From DAOULT01 sp964646625 (lineage in GTDB: Bacteria > Chloroflexota > Anaerolineae > CAZYHC01), in NCBI GenBank assembly GCA_964646625.1, contig CAZYHC010000013.1, positions 1 through 64,000 of the forward strand: a stretch of 64,000 nucleotides of DNA, read 5' to 3'. Position 1 is the stretch's first letter; the number at the start of each line of letters is the position of its first letter. The notes under the pieces are model-generated. The model worked only from the letters and a program-made list of their open reading frames with translations. It was not told where the DNA came from and did no database searches. Made by a program: the position numbers and the translations under genes. Of this stretch, positions 1 through 8,028 are shown piece by piece.

Positions 1-1
1 T

Positions 2-556
2 CCGAACGTGCGCGGCACCGGCTGGCCGGTAGAAGACCCCGGCTATGTGGCCGGCCAATGGGCTATGGCCCCTATGGGCACCTGGCTGTGGGGCAGAAGG
101 GTGGAAAGCGATACGGCCAAGGATATACTGGAAAACAGAACGGCGATCGCCCCCTTACCCGTGAGTGAAGACGGGATTCCGGCCACCTACCTGGAGGTGA
201 AGCCGATCATGCTCAACAGCTATTCCAAGAACATAGACGAAGCCTGGGAGCTGATCAAGTACATCACCTCCAAAGAAAAGATGGGGGAATGGTTGGCTGA
301 CTCCGGCGGCATTCCGGCCCGCAAGGACTCCCTGGAGATGGACCTGTTTACCGAGAGTGATATTGCCTGGTGGATCCAGGGCTTCGCCAACGAGCTTCCC
401 AAATCCATAGCCATGGCTCCCATAAACTGGGGGCCGGTGAGTGAAGCCAATCTGAGAGCGGTGAACTACGTCATCTACGATGAGAAAACACCGCGGGAAG
501 CAGCCGAATGGCTTTACGACACGATTATGGAATTGAAGGAAAACGAAGAGCTGTAA
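2..556 (+). CDS. ABC sugar-binding protein, C-terminal part (cut by window edge)
   Basis: The reading frame is open from the first bases of the window, so this is the last ~184 residues of a longer protein. The sequence resembles the C-terminal lobe of family 1 extracellular solute-binding proteins (UgpB/MalE type). It has the usual stretch in which a substrate-independent segment (SYSKNIDEAWELIKYITS) is followed by the GG-IPARKD element and a terminal helix ending in LYDTIMELKENEEL. The role would be capture of a sugar or polyol outside the membrane and delivery to the two permeases encoded downstream (725 and 1585). A strong hairpin separates it from them. Substrate cannot be read from the sequence. 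Confidence 0.85.
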   Translation, partial: PNVRGTGWPVEDPGYVAGQWAMAPMGTWLWGRRVESDTAKDILENRTAIAPLPVSEDGIPATYLEVKPIMLNSYSKNIDEAWELIKYITSKEKMGEWLADSGGIPARKDSLEMDLFTESDIAWWIQGFANELPKSIAMAPINWGPVSEANLRAVNYVIYDEKTPREAAEWLYDTIMELKENEEL

Positions 557-650
557 TTGAGGCTGCTTCATAACTCAGGGGGGTGCAGACAAAAAGCCCA
601 CAAACGGCCTCTTGTCTACACTCAAGATAAACATCTCCTATTGAGAGGAT

Positions 651-680
651 GGGGCATGCTTCCGGCATGCCCCACTTTTT
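651..680 (+). terminator. Hairpin with T-run after binding-protein gene
   Basis: Nine-base arms GGGGCATGC (651-659) and GCATGCCCC (665-673) enclose a 5-nt loop, and T5 follows at 676-680. It sits 95 bp after the stop of the binding-protein gene and 45 bp before the first permease gene. It therefore probably works as a partial terminator or 3' mRNA stabiliser that lets the binding protein be made in excess over the permeases. Confidence 0.75.
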
Positions 681-724
681 ATAAAAGGATTGCAAATCAT
701 ATAGGGAGTTGACACGGTTTCAAT

Positions 725-1588
725 ATGAAGGAAAGACACAAGGGGCTTTTCCTGATTATTCCTGCCCTGATTATTATGGCCCTTTTTACGGTTTATCCCC
801 TCCTGGATGGCCTGCGGATGGCTTTCACCAATACCCATCTGCTAAAAGAGACCGTCCGCTTTGTGGGGCTGGCTAATTTTGTCCGGCTGCTTTCGGATGA
901 AGTCTTTTGGATCTCTTTGTATCATTCCGTGTTATTAACCACGGTGGTTGTTTTTCTCCAGTTCGTATTGGGGTTGATTTTAGCCTGGGCCATGCAACAG
1001 AAGCTTCCTGGCATGTCGGTGTTCAAGAGCATCATTATGGCCAGTTGGGTGATCCCGGTGGCGGCTACGGTGATCATGTTTAAATTTATGGCCCAGCCCG
1101 ATATTGGCTTGATCAACATCATCTTACAGGTGGTAGGACTTAACAGGTACTGGTTGGGTGATCCACAGGTCGCTCTTCCTTTTATCATGCTGCTGCATTT
1201 ATGGAGAAATGTTCCTTTTTACGGAGTGGCCTTTCTGGCGGCGATGCAGGCCATCCCAGAGAGTTATTACGAAGCGGCTGAGATTGATGGGGCTAATGCC
1301 TGGCAGCGGTTTATACACATAACCCTGCCTGGCATTCGCAGTATGATCATCGTGATGGTCACCATCCACGTGCTTTGGACCTTTAACAATTTTGATTTCG
1401 TCTACCTGGCTACCGGGGGAGGCCCGGTAAATGCTACGGACATACTTCCCGTTTACGTGTATCGCCAATGCTGGAACAGCTATACCATCGGTTACGGGGC
1501 GAGCATTGGCACCATCATGCTCATAATTTTGATGATATATTTTATCATTTACATAAAAATTTATGAAAGGCAAGCGGTGTCTACATGA
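725..1588 (+). CDS. Carbohydrate ABC transporter permease, MalF/UgpA type
   Basis: A 287-residue integral membrane protein with about six transmembrane helices. It begins with the typical short cytoplasmic stretch MKERHKG followed by a hydrophobic segment with the family motif TVYPLLDGLRMAF. The EAA loop, where the ATPase docks, is visible as YYEAAEIDGANAWQRFIHITLPG (about residues 181-203). It belongs to BPD_transp_1 and would form the heterodimeric channel with the next gene, which it overlaps by 4 bp (ATGA). No clear Shine-Dalgarno sequence lies at the normal distance from this ATG. No ATPase gene is nearby, so a shared MsiK/MalK-type ATPase encoded elsewhere is assumed. The region 560-2500 looks AT-richer than the following cassette. 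Confidence 0.92.
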   Translation: MKERHKGLFLIIPALIIMALFTVYPLLDGLRMAFTNTHLLKETVRFVGLANFVRLLSDEVFWISLYHSVLLTTVVVFLQFVLGLILAWAMQQKLPGMSVFKSIIMASWVIPVAATVIMFKFMAQPDIGLINIILQVVGLNRYWLGDPQVALPFIMLLHLWRNVPFYGVAFLAAMQAIPESYYEAAEIDGANAWQRFIHITLPGIRSMIIVMVTIHVLWTFNNFDFVYLATGGGPVNATDILPVYVYRQCWNSYTIGYGASIGTIMLIILMIYFIIYIKIYERQAVST

Positions 1589-2430
1589 GCAGTAAATCTA
1601 TAAACAGGATAGTAACAGCGCTACTAGCCTATCTGGTTGTGGCTATCTCCCTTATCTTTTTTATTCTGCCCATGCTGTGGATTATTTACGTTTCCTTTCG
1701 TACCCAGGCTTCCATCTTTACCGGGAGGGTCATTCCGCCCCTGAACGAATTTACCCTGGAGAATTACACCACGATTTGGTCCGTGACGGATTTTCCCACA
1801 TATTTTCTGAATTCCTTTAAGATTGCCTCTGCCGTGACCCTGCTTTCGCTTTTTTGCTCCATCATTGGGGCCTACGCTTTAAGTCGGTTCGACATAAAGG
1901 GAAAGAATGCCCTGATCATAGGCATATTTTCCACCCAAATGTTCCCCCAGGTCCTGCTCATCATTCCCATGTATTTAGTCATCTTTTCCCTGTTCCTGCT
2001 GGATAAAATCATTGGCGTGGTGCTGGGGCAAATGATCCTGGTCCTTCCCTTTCAAATTTGGATGCTGAAGGGGTATTTTGATAATATTCCCATGGATATT
2101 GACGAGGCCGCCAGAATAGATGGTTGCAGTATTATCCAGCGTCTAGTATACGTCGTTTTGCCTATTGCCGCGCCGGGTATTATGGTGGCCGCCTTCTTTT
2201 CATTCGTGGTCTCCTGGGGGGATTACTTAATCGTTTCCATTATCAACCAGAGCCAGAGGACCGCCACGGTCACCTTAGTTATCCAAAGGCTTTCCTCGGC
2301 GCTTCTCATTCGCTGGGGCCAGGTAGCGGCGGCCACCGTTTTAACCATTGTGCCCACCATTGTTCTTTTCTCTTTTGTGCAGCACCGGTTGGTGGAAGGT
2401 CTGACGGCCGGCGCTGTGAAAGGCGAATAA
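1585..2430 (+). CDS. Carbohydrate ABC transporter permease, MalG/UgpE type
   Basis: A 281-residue membrane protein, translationally coupled to the preceding permease by an ATGA overlap. It has the family features in order: a first transmembrane helix, a periplasmic segment with FTLENYTTIW, a central conserved stretch IIGAYALSRFDIKGKN, and the EAA loop IPMDIDEAARIDGCSIIQR (about residues 169-187). The C-terminus, LVEGLTAGAVKGE, is a hallmark of MalG-type subunits, whose tail reaches into the ATPase. It completes the first cassette (binding protein, MalF-like, MalG-like). The sugar is unknown. Confidence 0.92.
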   Translation: MSSKSINRIVTALLAYLVVAISLIFFILPMLWIIYVSFRTQASIFTGRVIPPLNEFTLENYTTIWSVTDFPTYFLNSFKIASAVTLLSLFCSIIGAYALSRFDIKGKNALIIGIFSTQMFPQVLLIIPMYLVIFSLFLLDKIIGVVLGQMILVLPFQIWMLKGYFDNIPMDIDEAARIDGCSIIQRLVYVVLPIAAPGIMVAAFFSFVVSWGDYLIVSIINQSQRTATVTLVIQRLSSALLIRWGQVAAATVLTIVPTIVLFSFVQHRLVEGLTAGAVKGE

Positions 2431-2501
2431 GGCTTCTTTTTCTGCTGGCGTAGCAAAGCGGTTGTAGAGCGTTATGGTCAAGTAGAAGGGAGGTGGTTGT
2501 A

Positions 2502-2523
2502 TATAATAACGTATCGAAGATAC
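2502..2523 (+). promoter_or_regulatory. Possible -10 box and inverted repeat before second cassette
   Basis: A TATAAT at 2502-2507 is followed at once by the inverted repeat GTATC-gaa-GATAC (2511-2523). It lies about 40 bp upstream of the binding-protein start at 2565. I cannot find a convincing -35 box at 16-18 bp. A repressor site overlapping a transcription start is one reading; chance is another. Confidence 0.35.
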
Positions 2524-2564
2524 TTTTGCTTGTTTAGATTAACTATAAACAAAGGAGGTTTATA

Positions 2565-3926
2565 ATGAAAGCAAAATGGTATCTGGCTCTCAGCGTTATC
2601 CTGATCGCCTTGACAGCGATCCCTGTGGCCGCGCCGGCGAAGGCAGCCGAGCCGGTCAAATTGAACGTCTGGTCCTCGCCGGACAACGCCGATGCCCTGA
2701 CCGAGCTGGCCCAGATATTCGTGGAAGAGAACCCCGACATCGAGATCGAGATTTCGCCCATCTCCTGGGAAGTGCTCTATCCCCAGATTTTGGCCGACAT
2801 CCGCTCTAAGACCGGCGCCTTTGACGTCACTACCTGGGACCTGATGACCGCCGGCTCGGTGGCCGATGGTCTGCTCGACCTGCGGAAGTTCCGGGAGGAG
2901 CATCCCAACCTGGTGGACCCTGACTGCAACCTCGACGATTTCATCCCCACCGCCTGGTACGTCTACGGCATGTGGGGAGACAAGAACATCGGCTATCCCT
3001 TCTACGGGGCCACCATGTTCCTCTTCTACCGCAAAGACTACTTTGAGGACCCCGACCTCATGGCCGCTTTCGAAGGACAATATGGTCGTGAGTTGGCGCC
3101 CCCGGCTACCTGGGAGGAGGCCCTGGAGGTGACCAAGTTCTTCACCAAATCGGAGAACCCCGATTCACCCACCGAGTACGGCATCACCCTCATGTTCCCT
3201 CGCACCCATACCCTGTTCTACATCTGGCTGAACTGGTTCGCTCCGCTGCGCCGCAGCGAGGCAGGCGTCGAAAAGTTCGGCGAGGTGGACCTGGACTGGG
3301 GCGATCTCTTCACCGCCGACCACAAGCCTGCTTTCAACAGCGAAGAAGGGGTCAAGGCCCTGGAGATGATGGAGGAGTTGATGCAGTACAGCCCCGACCC
3401 CCTGGGCTCCGACTATGGCGAGACCTTCGAGGCTTTCGGCAAAGGTCTGGCCGCCATGATCCCCTCCTGGACGGCTACCCTGGCCGGTTGGGCGGAGTCC
3501 CCTGAGGTTTCGCCCGTCAAGGACAAGGTGGGCGTGGCCGTCATTCCGGGCAGCCATCCGGTCAGTGGCGGGTGGGGGCTGGGCGTCAATGCCGCCACCC
3601 AGCATCCAGAAGAGGCTTTCAAGTTCGTCCAGTTCGCTACCAGCAAGGAGGGCGATAAGCTACAGTGGATGAAGTATCGGGTGGGCCCTACCCGCTACTC
3701 GGTCCTGGAGGATCCAGAGGTGCTGGAGGATTCCCCCTGGCTGGCAGGAGTATATGCCGAGTCGCTGGAGGGGGCTTCGCACCGCCCGCGCATCCCAGAG
3801 GAACCCAAGCTGGAAGACATCATGGTGGGCACCCTCTCGGAGATCCTGCTGGGCGAGAAGCCTGACAAGGCGGCGGCTCTGGACGAGCTGGCGGCCGAAT
3901 GGGAGGAAATCCTGGCCGAAGAATAA
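2565..3926 (+). CDS. ABC sugar-binding protein (family 1 SBP)
   Basis: A 453-residue secreted protein. A strong RBS (AAAGGAGG, 7 nt upstream) fixes the ATG. Residues 1-28 form a Sec signal peptide (KWYLALSVILIALTAIPVA, then APAKAAEP). The mature part starts VKLNVWSSPDNADALTELAQIF, a classic SBP_bac_1 opening, and contains the lobe-hinge features FPRTHTLFYIWLNWF and GGWGLGVNAATQHPEEAFKFVQF (about residues 328-350). It would bind a mono- or oligosaccharide for the two permeases downstream (4008, 4890). An 18-bp stem-loop follows the stop codon. Confidence 0.93.
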   Translation: MKAKWYLALSVILIALTAIPVAAPAKAAEPVKLNVWSSPDNADALTELAQIFVEENPDIEIEISPISWEVLYPQILADIRSKTGAFDVTTWDLMTAGSVADGLLDLRKFREEHPNLVDPDCNLDDFIPTAWYVYGMWGDKNIGYPFYGATMFLFYRKDYFEDPDLMAAFEGQYGRELAPPATWEEALEVTKFFTKSENPDSPTEYGITLMFPRTHTLFYIWLNWFAPLRRSEAGVEKFGEVDLDWGDLFTADHKPAFNSEEGVKALEMMEELMQYSPDPLGSDYGETFEAFGKGLAAMIPSWTATLAGWAESPEVSPVKDKVGVAVIPGSHPVSGGWGLGVNAATQHPEEAFKFVQFATSKEGDKLQWMKYRVGPTRYSVLEDPEVLEDSPWLAGVYAESLEGASHRPRIPEEPKLEDIMVGTLSEILLGEKPDKAAALDELAAEWEEILAEE

Positions 3927-3935
3927 GATCGGGCC

Positions 3936-3975
3936 AAAGTGGGCTGTGAGGAGGCCGCTCCTCGCAGCCCGCTTT
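3936..3975 (+). terminator. Strong stem-loop between binding-protein and permease genes
   Basis: Arms 3936-3953 and 3958-3975 pair over 18 bp with two G-U pairs and a GCCG loop. Only a weak pyrimidine stretch (CCTTC) follows. It is more likely an mRNA-stabilising or attenuating hairpin that lowers permease expression relative to the binding protein than a full terminator. Confidence 0.7.
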
Positions 3976-4007
3976 CCTTCAGAAGTTAATTGATGGGTTG
4001 ATGGAAC

Positions 4008-4886
4008 ATGACTCTACAATCCCGAACGTTTGCTATCCTTCTGGTCCTTCCCCTCGTTCTCTTGCTGTTATCCCTGACGGTATACCCTTTTCTCAACATG
4101 GTCTACATGTCTTTTCAGGACTACGACCTGGCTAAAGGAGGGGCCCCCAAATTCATAGGGCTGAAAAATTACCTTTCCATTCCTGACGACCGGATAGCTA
4201 CCTCCTCTATAAAGTTTACCAGCCTGTTGGTGCTCCTTGCGCTGCCTCTGGAGATGATTTTGGGAATGAGCATCGCCTGGCTGTTCAGGAACATGGTAGG
4301 CGAACGACTGCTCAGGAGCGTGGTCCTGCTGCCCATGATGGTGCCGGCGGTGGTGGCGGGCATCGCCTGGAAGATGCTTTTCAACTACAACTTTGGGCCG
4401 GTGAACTACCTGCTTTCCCTGTTTGGGGTCGCCAACCTTTCCTGGCTTGGTCATCAGACCTTCGCCCGGCTGGGTATCATCATCATTGACCTCTGGCAGT
4501 GGACGCCCTTCGTGTTTCTGGTGGTATATTCGGGATTGCAGTCCGTGCCTACCGAGATGGTGGAGGCCGCCACCGTCGATGGGGCCAGCCCCTGGGCCGT
4601 GGTCAGGTACGTGGAGCTTCCTCTGATTGCTCCTCTCATATGGATTGTGCTCATCATCAGGCTGATAGATATCCTGAAGCTTTTCGACATCATTTACATG
4701 GTCACCTGGGGAGGGCCGGGCTCTGCTACGCACTCTTTCAGCTACTACATCTACAAGGTGGGGCTTTCTTACGGTTGGGACGTGGGTTATGCCTCGGCCC
4801 TGAGCATCGTGTTATTGATCGTGGTGGTGGTGCTGGTCAATATCTTGGTGAGGATTTTACGCCTCAGAACCCTGTTGGAGCTTTGA
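4008..4886 (+). CDS. Carbohydrate ABC transporter permease, MalF/UgpA type
   Basis: A 292-residue, six-helix membrane protein of the BPD_transp_1 superfamily. It has the N-terminal motif LTVYPFLNMVYMSF, the P-loop-facing segment VVLLPMMVPAVVAGIAWKML, and the EAA loop VPTEMVEAATVDGASPWA (about residues 180-197), followed by the conserved MVTWGGPGSATHSFSYYIY. It pairs with the next gene, 3 bp downstream, to form the channel of the second sugar cassette. As in the first cassette, no ATPase gene accompanies it. Confidence 0.93.
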   Translation: MTLQSRTFAILLVLPLVLLLLSLTVYPFLNMVYMSFQDYDLAKGGAPKFIGLKNYLSIPDDRIATSSIKFTSLLVLLALPLEMILGMSIAWLFRNMVGERLLRSVVLLPMMVPAVVAGIAWKMLFNYNFGPVNYLLSLFGVANLSWLGHQTFARLGIIIIDLWQWTPFVFLVVYSGLQSVPTEMVEAATVDGASPWAVVRYVELPLIAPLIWIVLIIRLIDILKLFDIIYMVTWGGPGSATHSFSYYIYKVGLSYGWDVGYASALSIVLLIVVVVLVNILVRILRLRTLLEL

Positions 4887-4889
4887 GTC

Positions 4890-5726
4890 ATGAGTAAATT
4901 TGTGAAGTATCTGCTGGCGGCTCTGGTATTATTTTTCTTTTTGTTCCCTATCTACTGGCTGACCATTACCGCCTTCAAACATAGCGATGAGTGGTTCAGT
5001 TGGCCGCCGATCCTCGTTCCCACGGCCCTGACCATGAACAACTTCCTGGGGCTGGAGGGCGGTTTTTACGGGGGCATGGCCTCGGTGGTGAACATCACCC
5101 CTTATCTGAGAAACAGCTTGATCGTGGCTACGGTCACGGCGCTGGGTTCGACCTTCATTGGCGCGGCGGCGGCCTACGCTATCTCCCGCTTCAAGATCGG
5201 CGGTATCTACTTCGCCAACTGGATCATTTCCATCCGCATGTTGCCGCCTGTGGCCTCGGCTCTGCCTCTGTACCTCATCTTCAGCAGGTTACGTCTTCTG
5301 AACACCCAGTTGGTGCTCATCCTGGCCCACCTGGTTTTCACCGCTCCCTTGAGCACCTGGATTCTGATCACTTTCTTCAACGACATTCCCAAAGAACTGG
5401 ACGAAGCGGCCTTCGTGGATGGGGCCTCCCCGCTGGGCACTTTTTTGCGCATTATCCTGCCCCTGAGCGCGCCGGGCATGGCCGCCGTTTCCACCCTGGC
5501 TTTCATCCAGAGTTGGGGAGAATTCCTGATGGCGCTCATCCTGACCAGCAACGCCGATGCTCAGACCCTACCCATCTACCTGGGACGTTACATCACCGGG
5601 TTCCGCATTGCCTGGGGGCCGCTGGCCGCCGCCGGGCTTATCAACATGGTGCCCGTGATTCTGTTCTCGCTCCTCATGCAGCGATACCTGATCAGGGGGC
5701 TTACCTTCGGCGCGGTCAAAGGATAG
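4890..5726 (+). CDS. Carbohydrate ABC transporter permease, MalG/UgpE type
   Basis: A 278-residue partner permease starting 3 bp after the previous stop. The final GGAG codon region of the upstream gene supplies its Shine-Dalgarno sequence. The family signatures are AAAYAISRFKIGG, the EAA loop IPKELDEAAFVDGASPLG (about residues 167-184) and a C-terminus LIRGLTFGAVKG. It contains an insert after the first helix (NNFLGLEGGFYGGMASVVN) typical of permeases with an enlarged periplasmic loop. It ends the second cassette. Confidence 0.93.
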   Translation: MSKFVKYLLAALVLFFFLFPIYWLTITAFKHSDEWFSWPPILVPTALTMNNFLGLEGGFYGGMASVVNITPYLRNSLIVATVTALGSTFIGAAAAYAISRFKIGGIYFANWIISIRMLPPVASALPLYLIFSRLRLLNTQLVLILAHLVFTAPLSTWILITFFNDIPKELDEAAFVDGASPLGTFLRIILPLSAPGMAAVSTLAFIQSWGEFLMALILTSNADAQTLPIYLGRYITGFRIAWGPLAAAGLINMVPVILFSLLMQRYLIRGLTFGAVKG

Positions 5727-5766
5727 AAGCACGGTCTTGACTTCCCAACGCAAGGGTCAATCTCTT

Positions 5767-5795
5767 TTGACAAATCCCAAGGGCCATGATATAAT
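5767..5795 (+). promoter_or_regulatory. Consensus sigma-70 promoter
   Basis: TTGACA at 5767-5772 and TATAAT at 5790-5795 are separated by exactly 17 bp, a perfect match to the sigma-70 consensus. The expected start site is about 5802. It drives the region holding the LacI-family relic and the ribose-type transporter genes at 6103-8994. Confidence 0.85.
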
Positions 5796-5806
5796 GTGAC
5801 CGTTTG

Positions 5807-5820
5807 TATGGACGTTCATA
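5807..5820 (+). promoter_or_regulatory. LacI-type operator candidate
   Basis: The 14-bp sequence TATGGACGTTCATA is palindromic at 12 of 14 positions with a central CpG, the usual design of LacI/GalR-family operators. It begins about five bases after the expected transcription start of the promoter at 5767-5795, an ideal place for steric repression. The decayed LacI-family coding sequence directly downstream supports the reading. The binding protein itself may now be encoded elsewhere or lost. Confidence 0.55.
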
Positions 5821-5893
5821 TCGGTCCTCAGCGTGCCCGGCTTTAGAGAGCCAGCCAACGTTCCTCACGGCCACACCCCAAAAGGCCGTGGCC

Positions 5894-6102
5894 GAAAAAA
5901 GGCAGAAACGGCCTACAGAAATGGCCTGCCATGAAAGGCGCGGCTGCTTTAGCCAATATCTCGGCTCAGAGTGTGTGGGCCGTCCTCAACGGCAAACCGG
6001 GCATTGCGGAGGAGACGGACGTTCATTACCAGGGAGGTGATCGGGCGGCTTGATTACCGGCCGGACTACACCGCCCGCAGCCTGCACCACGGCCAGAGAC
6101 GT
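5894..6102 (+). pseudogene. Relic of a LacI-family repressor, DNA-binding domain only
   Basis: Pieces of the LacI-family helix-turn-helix domain can be read in order but in three frames. Frame of 5894 gives EKRQKRPT, matching the usual KRPT start. Frame of 5931 gives ANISAQSVWAVLNGKPGIAE plus ET, matching the family AGVS-TVSRVLNGKP-V-EET core. Frame of 6033 gives VIGRLDYRPDYTARSLHHGQ, matching the hinge-proximal Y-RP-ARSL part. There is no ligand-binding domain; the last piece runs straight into the permease ATG at 6103. So the gene lost its effector domain and suffered at least two frame changes. Sequencing errors could explain the frame changes but not the missing domain. Confidence 0.75.
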
Positions 6103-7083
6103 ATGATTACCACGAAGATCTCTAGATTCCTGCATCGCCATCGAGAGACAGCCACTGACATCTTGATCGTGTTTGTCATCGTGCAGATCGGCTGCATTAT
6201 TGCCTCGTTGATTTTCCCCGACAGGTTTCGGTATCTCAGCGCACCCAACGTTTCGGTGCAACTGAAGGCCATTCCCGTGTTGGGGGTCATCGCGCTGGGG
6301 GCCGGGGTGCTGATGATCGCCGGCGAGTTCGATCTCTCAGTGGGCGCCAACTACACCTTCACGGCTATCGTTATGGCGAATCTGGTCCAGGATGGCTGGT
6401 CTGCCTTCATTGCCGCACCGCTGGCACTGGTTCTCGGCGTAGTTATTGGCCTGCTCAACGCCCTTGTCACTCTGCGCTTTAACATCCCCTCCTTCATTGC
6501 CACGCTGGGGGCCATGCTGTTTTGGAAAGGGATGACGCTGTTGTATCACGGCGCGACTTCCTTGCGTTTCCGGCCCGAGCCGCTGTTCATCCAGCTGATG
6601 GCCGGCAGAATCGGTCTGTTGGAAGCCGCCTTTTTGTGGTACATCGCTCTGAGCGTGGTCTTCTGGGCCATCCTGCACCACCACAAACTGGGCAATCATT
6701 TCTTTGCCGTGGGCGGCAACAAACAGGCGGCCACGGCCATCGGCATCAACCCGGACCGCACCAAGATGATCGCGTTCGGGATGGCCGGCTTCTGTGCCGC
6801 CCTGTCCGGTATCCTGGCTACGGCCCGCGTGGGCAGCATCCTGCCCGGCAGCGGCCTTGGTTTGGAATTGCAGGCTATCGCCGCCTGTGTCATCGGCGGC
6901 CTGTCTTTGACCGGCGGACGCGGCACCATTCTGGGCATTTTCCTGGGAGCGGCGCTCATGTACACCATCCAGGACGTCCTGCTGTTGGTGCGTGCCCCCG
7001 GCTTCTACCTGGATATTTTTGTGGGCGTTCTGATCGTGACGGCCGTGGTCTTCAACGAGCAGATCCGGCAGCGCAGAGAGTGA
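6103..7083 (+). CDS. Ribose-type ABC transporter permease (RbsC-like)
   Basis: A 326-residue membrane protein of the BPD_transp_2 family. I start it at the ATG at 6103, because the upstream in-frame codons encode the LacI relic. Family features are VGANYTFTAIVMANLV near the N-terminus, NALVTLRFNIPSFIATLGAM, the glycine-rich VGGNKQAATAIGIN loop, and ACVIGGLSLTGGRGTILG (about residues 263-280). It would form a homodimeric channel for a pentose or similar sugar with the ATPase (7091) and binding protein (8029) that follow. No good RBS precedes this start, so translation may have depended on readthrough from the former regulator. Confidence 0.9.
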   Translation: MITTKISRFLHRHRETATDILIVFVIVQIGCIIASLIFPDRFRYLSAPNVSVQLKAIPVLGVIALGAGVLMIAGEFDLSVGANYTFTAIVMANLVQDGWSAFIAAPLALVLGVVIGLLNALVTLRFNIPSFIATLGAMLFWKGMTLLYHGATSLRFRPEPLFIQLMAGRIGLLEAAFLWYIALSVVFWAILHHHKLGNHFFAVGGNKQAATAIGINPDRTKMIAFGMAGFCAALSGILATARVGSILPGSGLGLELQAIAACVIGGLSLTGGRGTILGIFLGAALMYTIQDVLLLVRAPGFYLDIFVGVLIVTAVVFNEQIRQRRE

Positions 7084-7090
7084 GGCGGTT

Positions 7091-7882
7091 ATGACTGAGC
7101 AGAACCCTACGACCAGCATGGCAGCGGCCGACACCCCTCTTCTGGAATTGCGCGGTATCAACAAACGATATGGCGCAGTCCAGGCTTTGCGCGACATGGA
7201 TTTTTACATCAACCCGCGCGAGACTGTGGGGCTGCTGGGCGACAACGGCGCTGGCAAATCGACCCTGATCAATATCATGTCGGGTGTGGTTCAGGCCGAC
7301 AGTGGCACCATCTATGCCTACGGAGAGCTGGTCGAACTCAGGTCGCGGCGGGATTCCGAACAGCTCGGCATCGAGACCATTTACCAGGACACTGCCCTGG
7401 TGGATACCATGTCGGTTACCCGCAACATTTTCATGGGACGCGAGCTCACCATCCCCCTCGGCTTTATGGACCACCGCAGGATGCGAGAGATCTCCATCGG
7501 GGTATTGGAGCACGCCGTACAAATTGGCGGCATCGAGTCTACTGAGAAGTTAGTAGGCGAGCTGTCGGGTGGACAGAAGCAGGCGGTGGCGATTGCGCGC
7601 GCCGTGTATTTCAAGCGCAACATCCTGCTGCTCGACGAACCAACCAGCGCCCTGGCGGTGGGCGCCACCGAAGCGCTCCTTAACTATATTCGGGAACTGA
7701 AAGAGGATGGGGTATCCAGCGTGCTGGTCACTCACAACCTGTACCACGCCTATCAGGCCTGTGACCGCTTCGTGGTGATGAGCCGCGGCCAGAAGGTGTG
7801 TGACCTTCCCAAAGACCAGACCAGCATCGAACAGCTTACCCGGATGGTGATCGAAGGTCGTATTGCGCCACAGTGTGGTTGA
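7091..7882 (+). CDS. Ribose-type ABC transporter ATP-binding protein, single domain
   Basis: A 263-residue ATPase starting 7 bp after the permease. It has Walker A GDNGAGKST (about residues 51-59), the ABC signature ELSGGQKQ (about 156-163), Walker B NILLLDEPTSAL and the switch histidine in VLVTHNLYHA. It is about half the length of RbsA/XylG, which carry two ATPase domains. It therefore belongs to the single-domain type, which acts as a homodimer. It is the only sugar-uptake ATPase in the left half of the window and could in principle not serve the MalFG-type permeases, which use a different ATPase class. Confidence 0.92.
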   Translation: MTEQNPTTSMAAADTPLLELRGINKRYGAVQALRDMDFYINPRETVGLLGDNGAGKSTLINIMSGVVQADSGTIYAYGELVELRSRRDSEQLGIETIYQDTALVDTMSVTRNIFMGRELTIPLGFMDHRRMREISIGVLEHAVQIGGIESTEKLVGELSGGQKQAVAIARAVYFKRNILLLDEPTSALAVGATEALLNYIRELKEDGVSSVLVTHNLYHAYQACDRFVVMSRGQKVCDLPKDQTSIEQLTRMVIEGRIAPQCG

Positions 7883-8028
7883 AAAGGGGCAGGTGATGGC
7901 CCGCGGGTCAGTCGTCGCCCGACCTGCCAGGAGGGCGTCGAAAGGGGGTGATGGCGCGGAGGTAACGGATCTTTCTCGTGGCTGGGTTCTAATAGTTTCT
8001 CACATTCATTCTTAAGGAGGATAAAACT

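Noticed and set aside
5971..6102. Upstream extension of the ribose permease
   Set aside because: The added residues are recognisable LacI hinge sequence (DYRPDYTARSL), not permease, so they belong to the relic.
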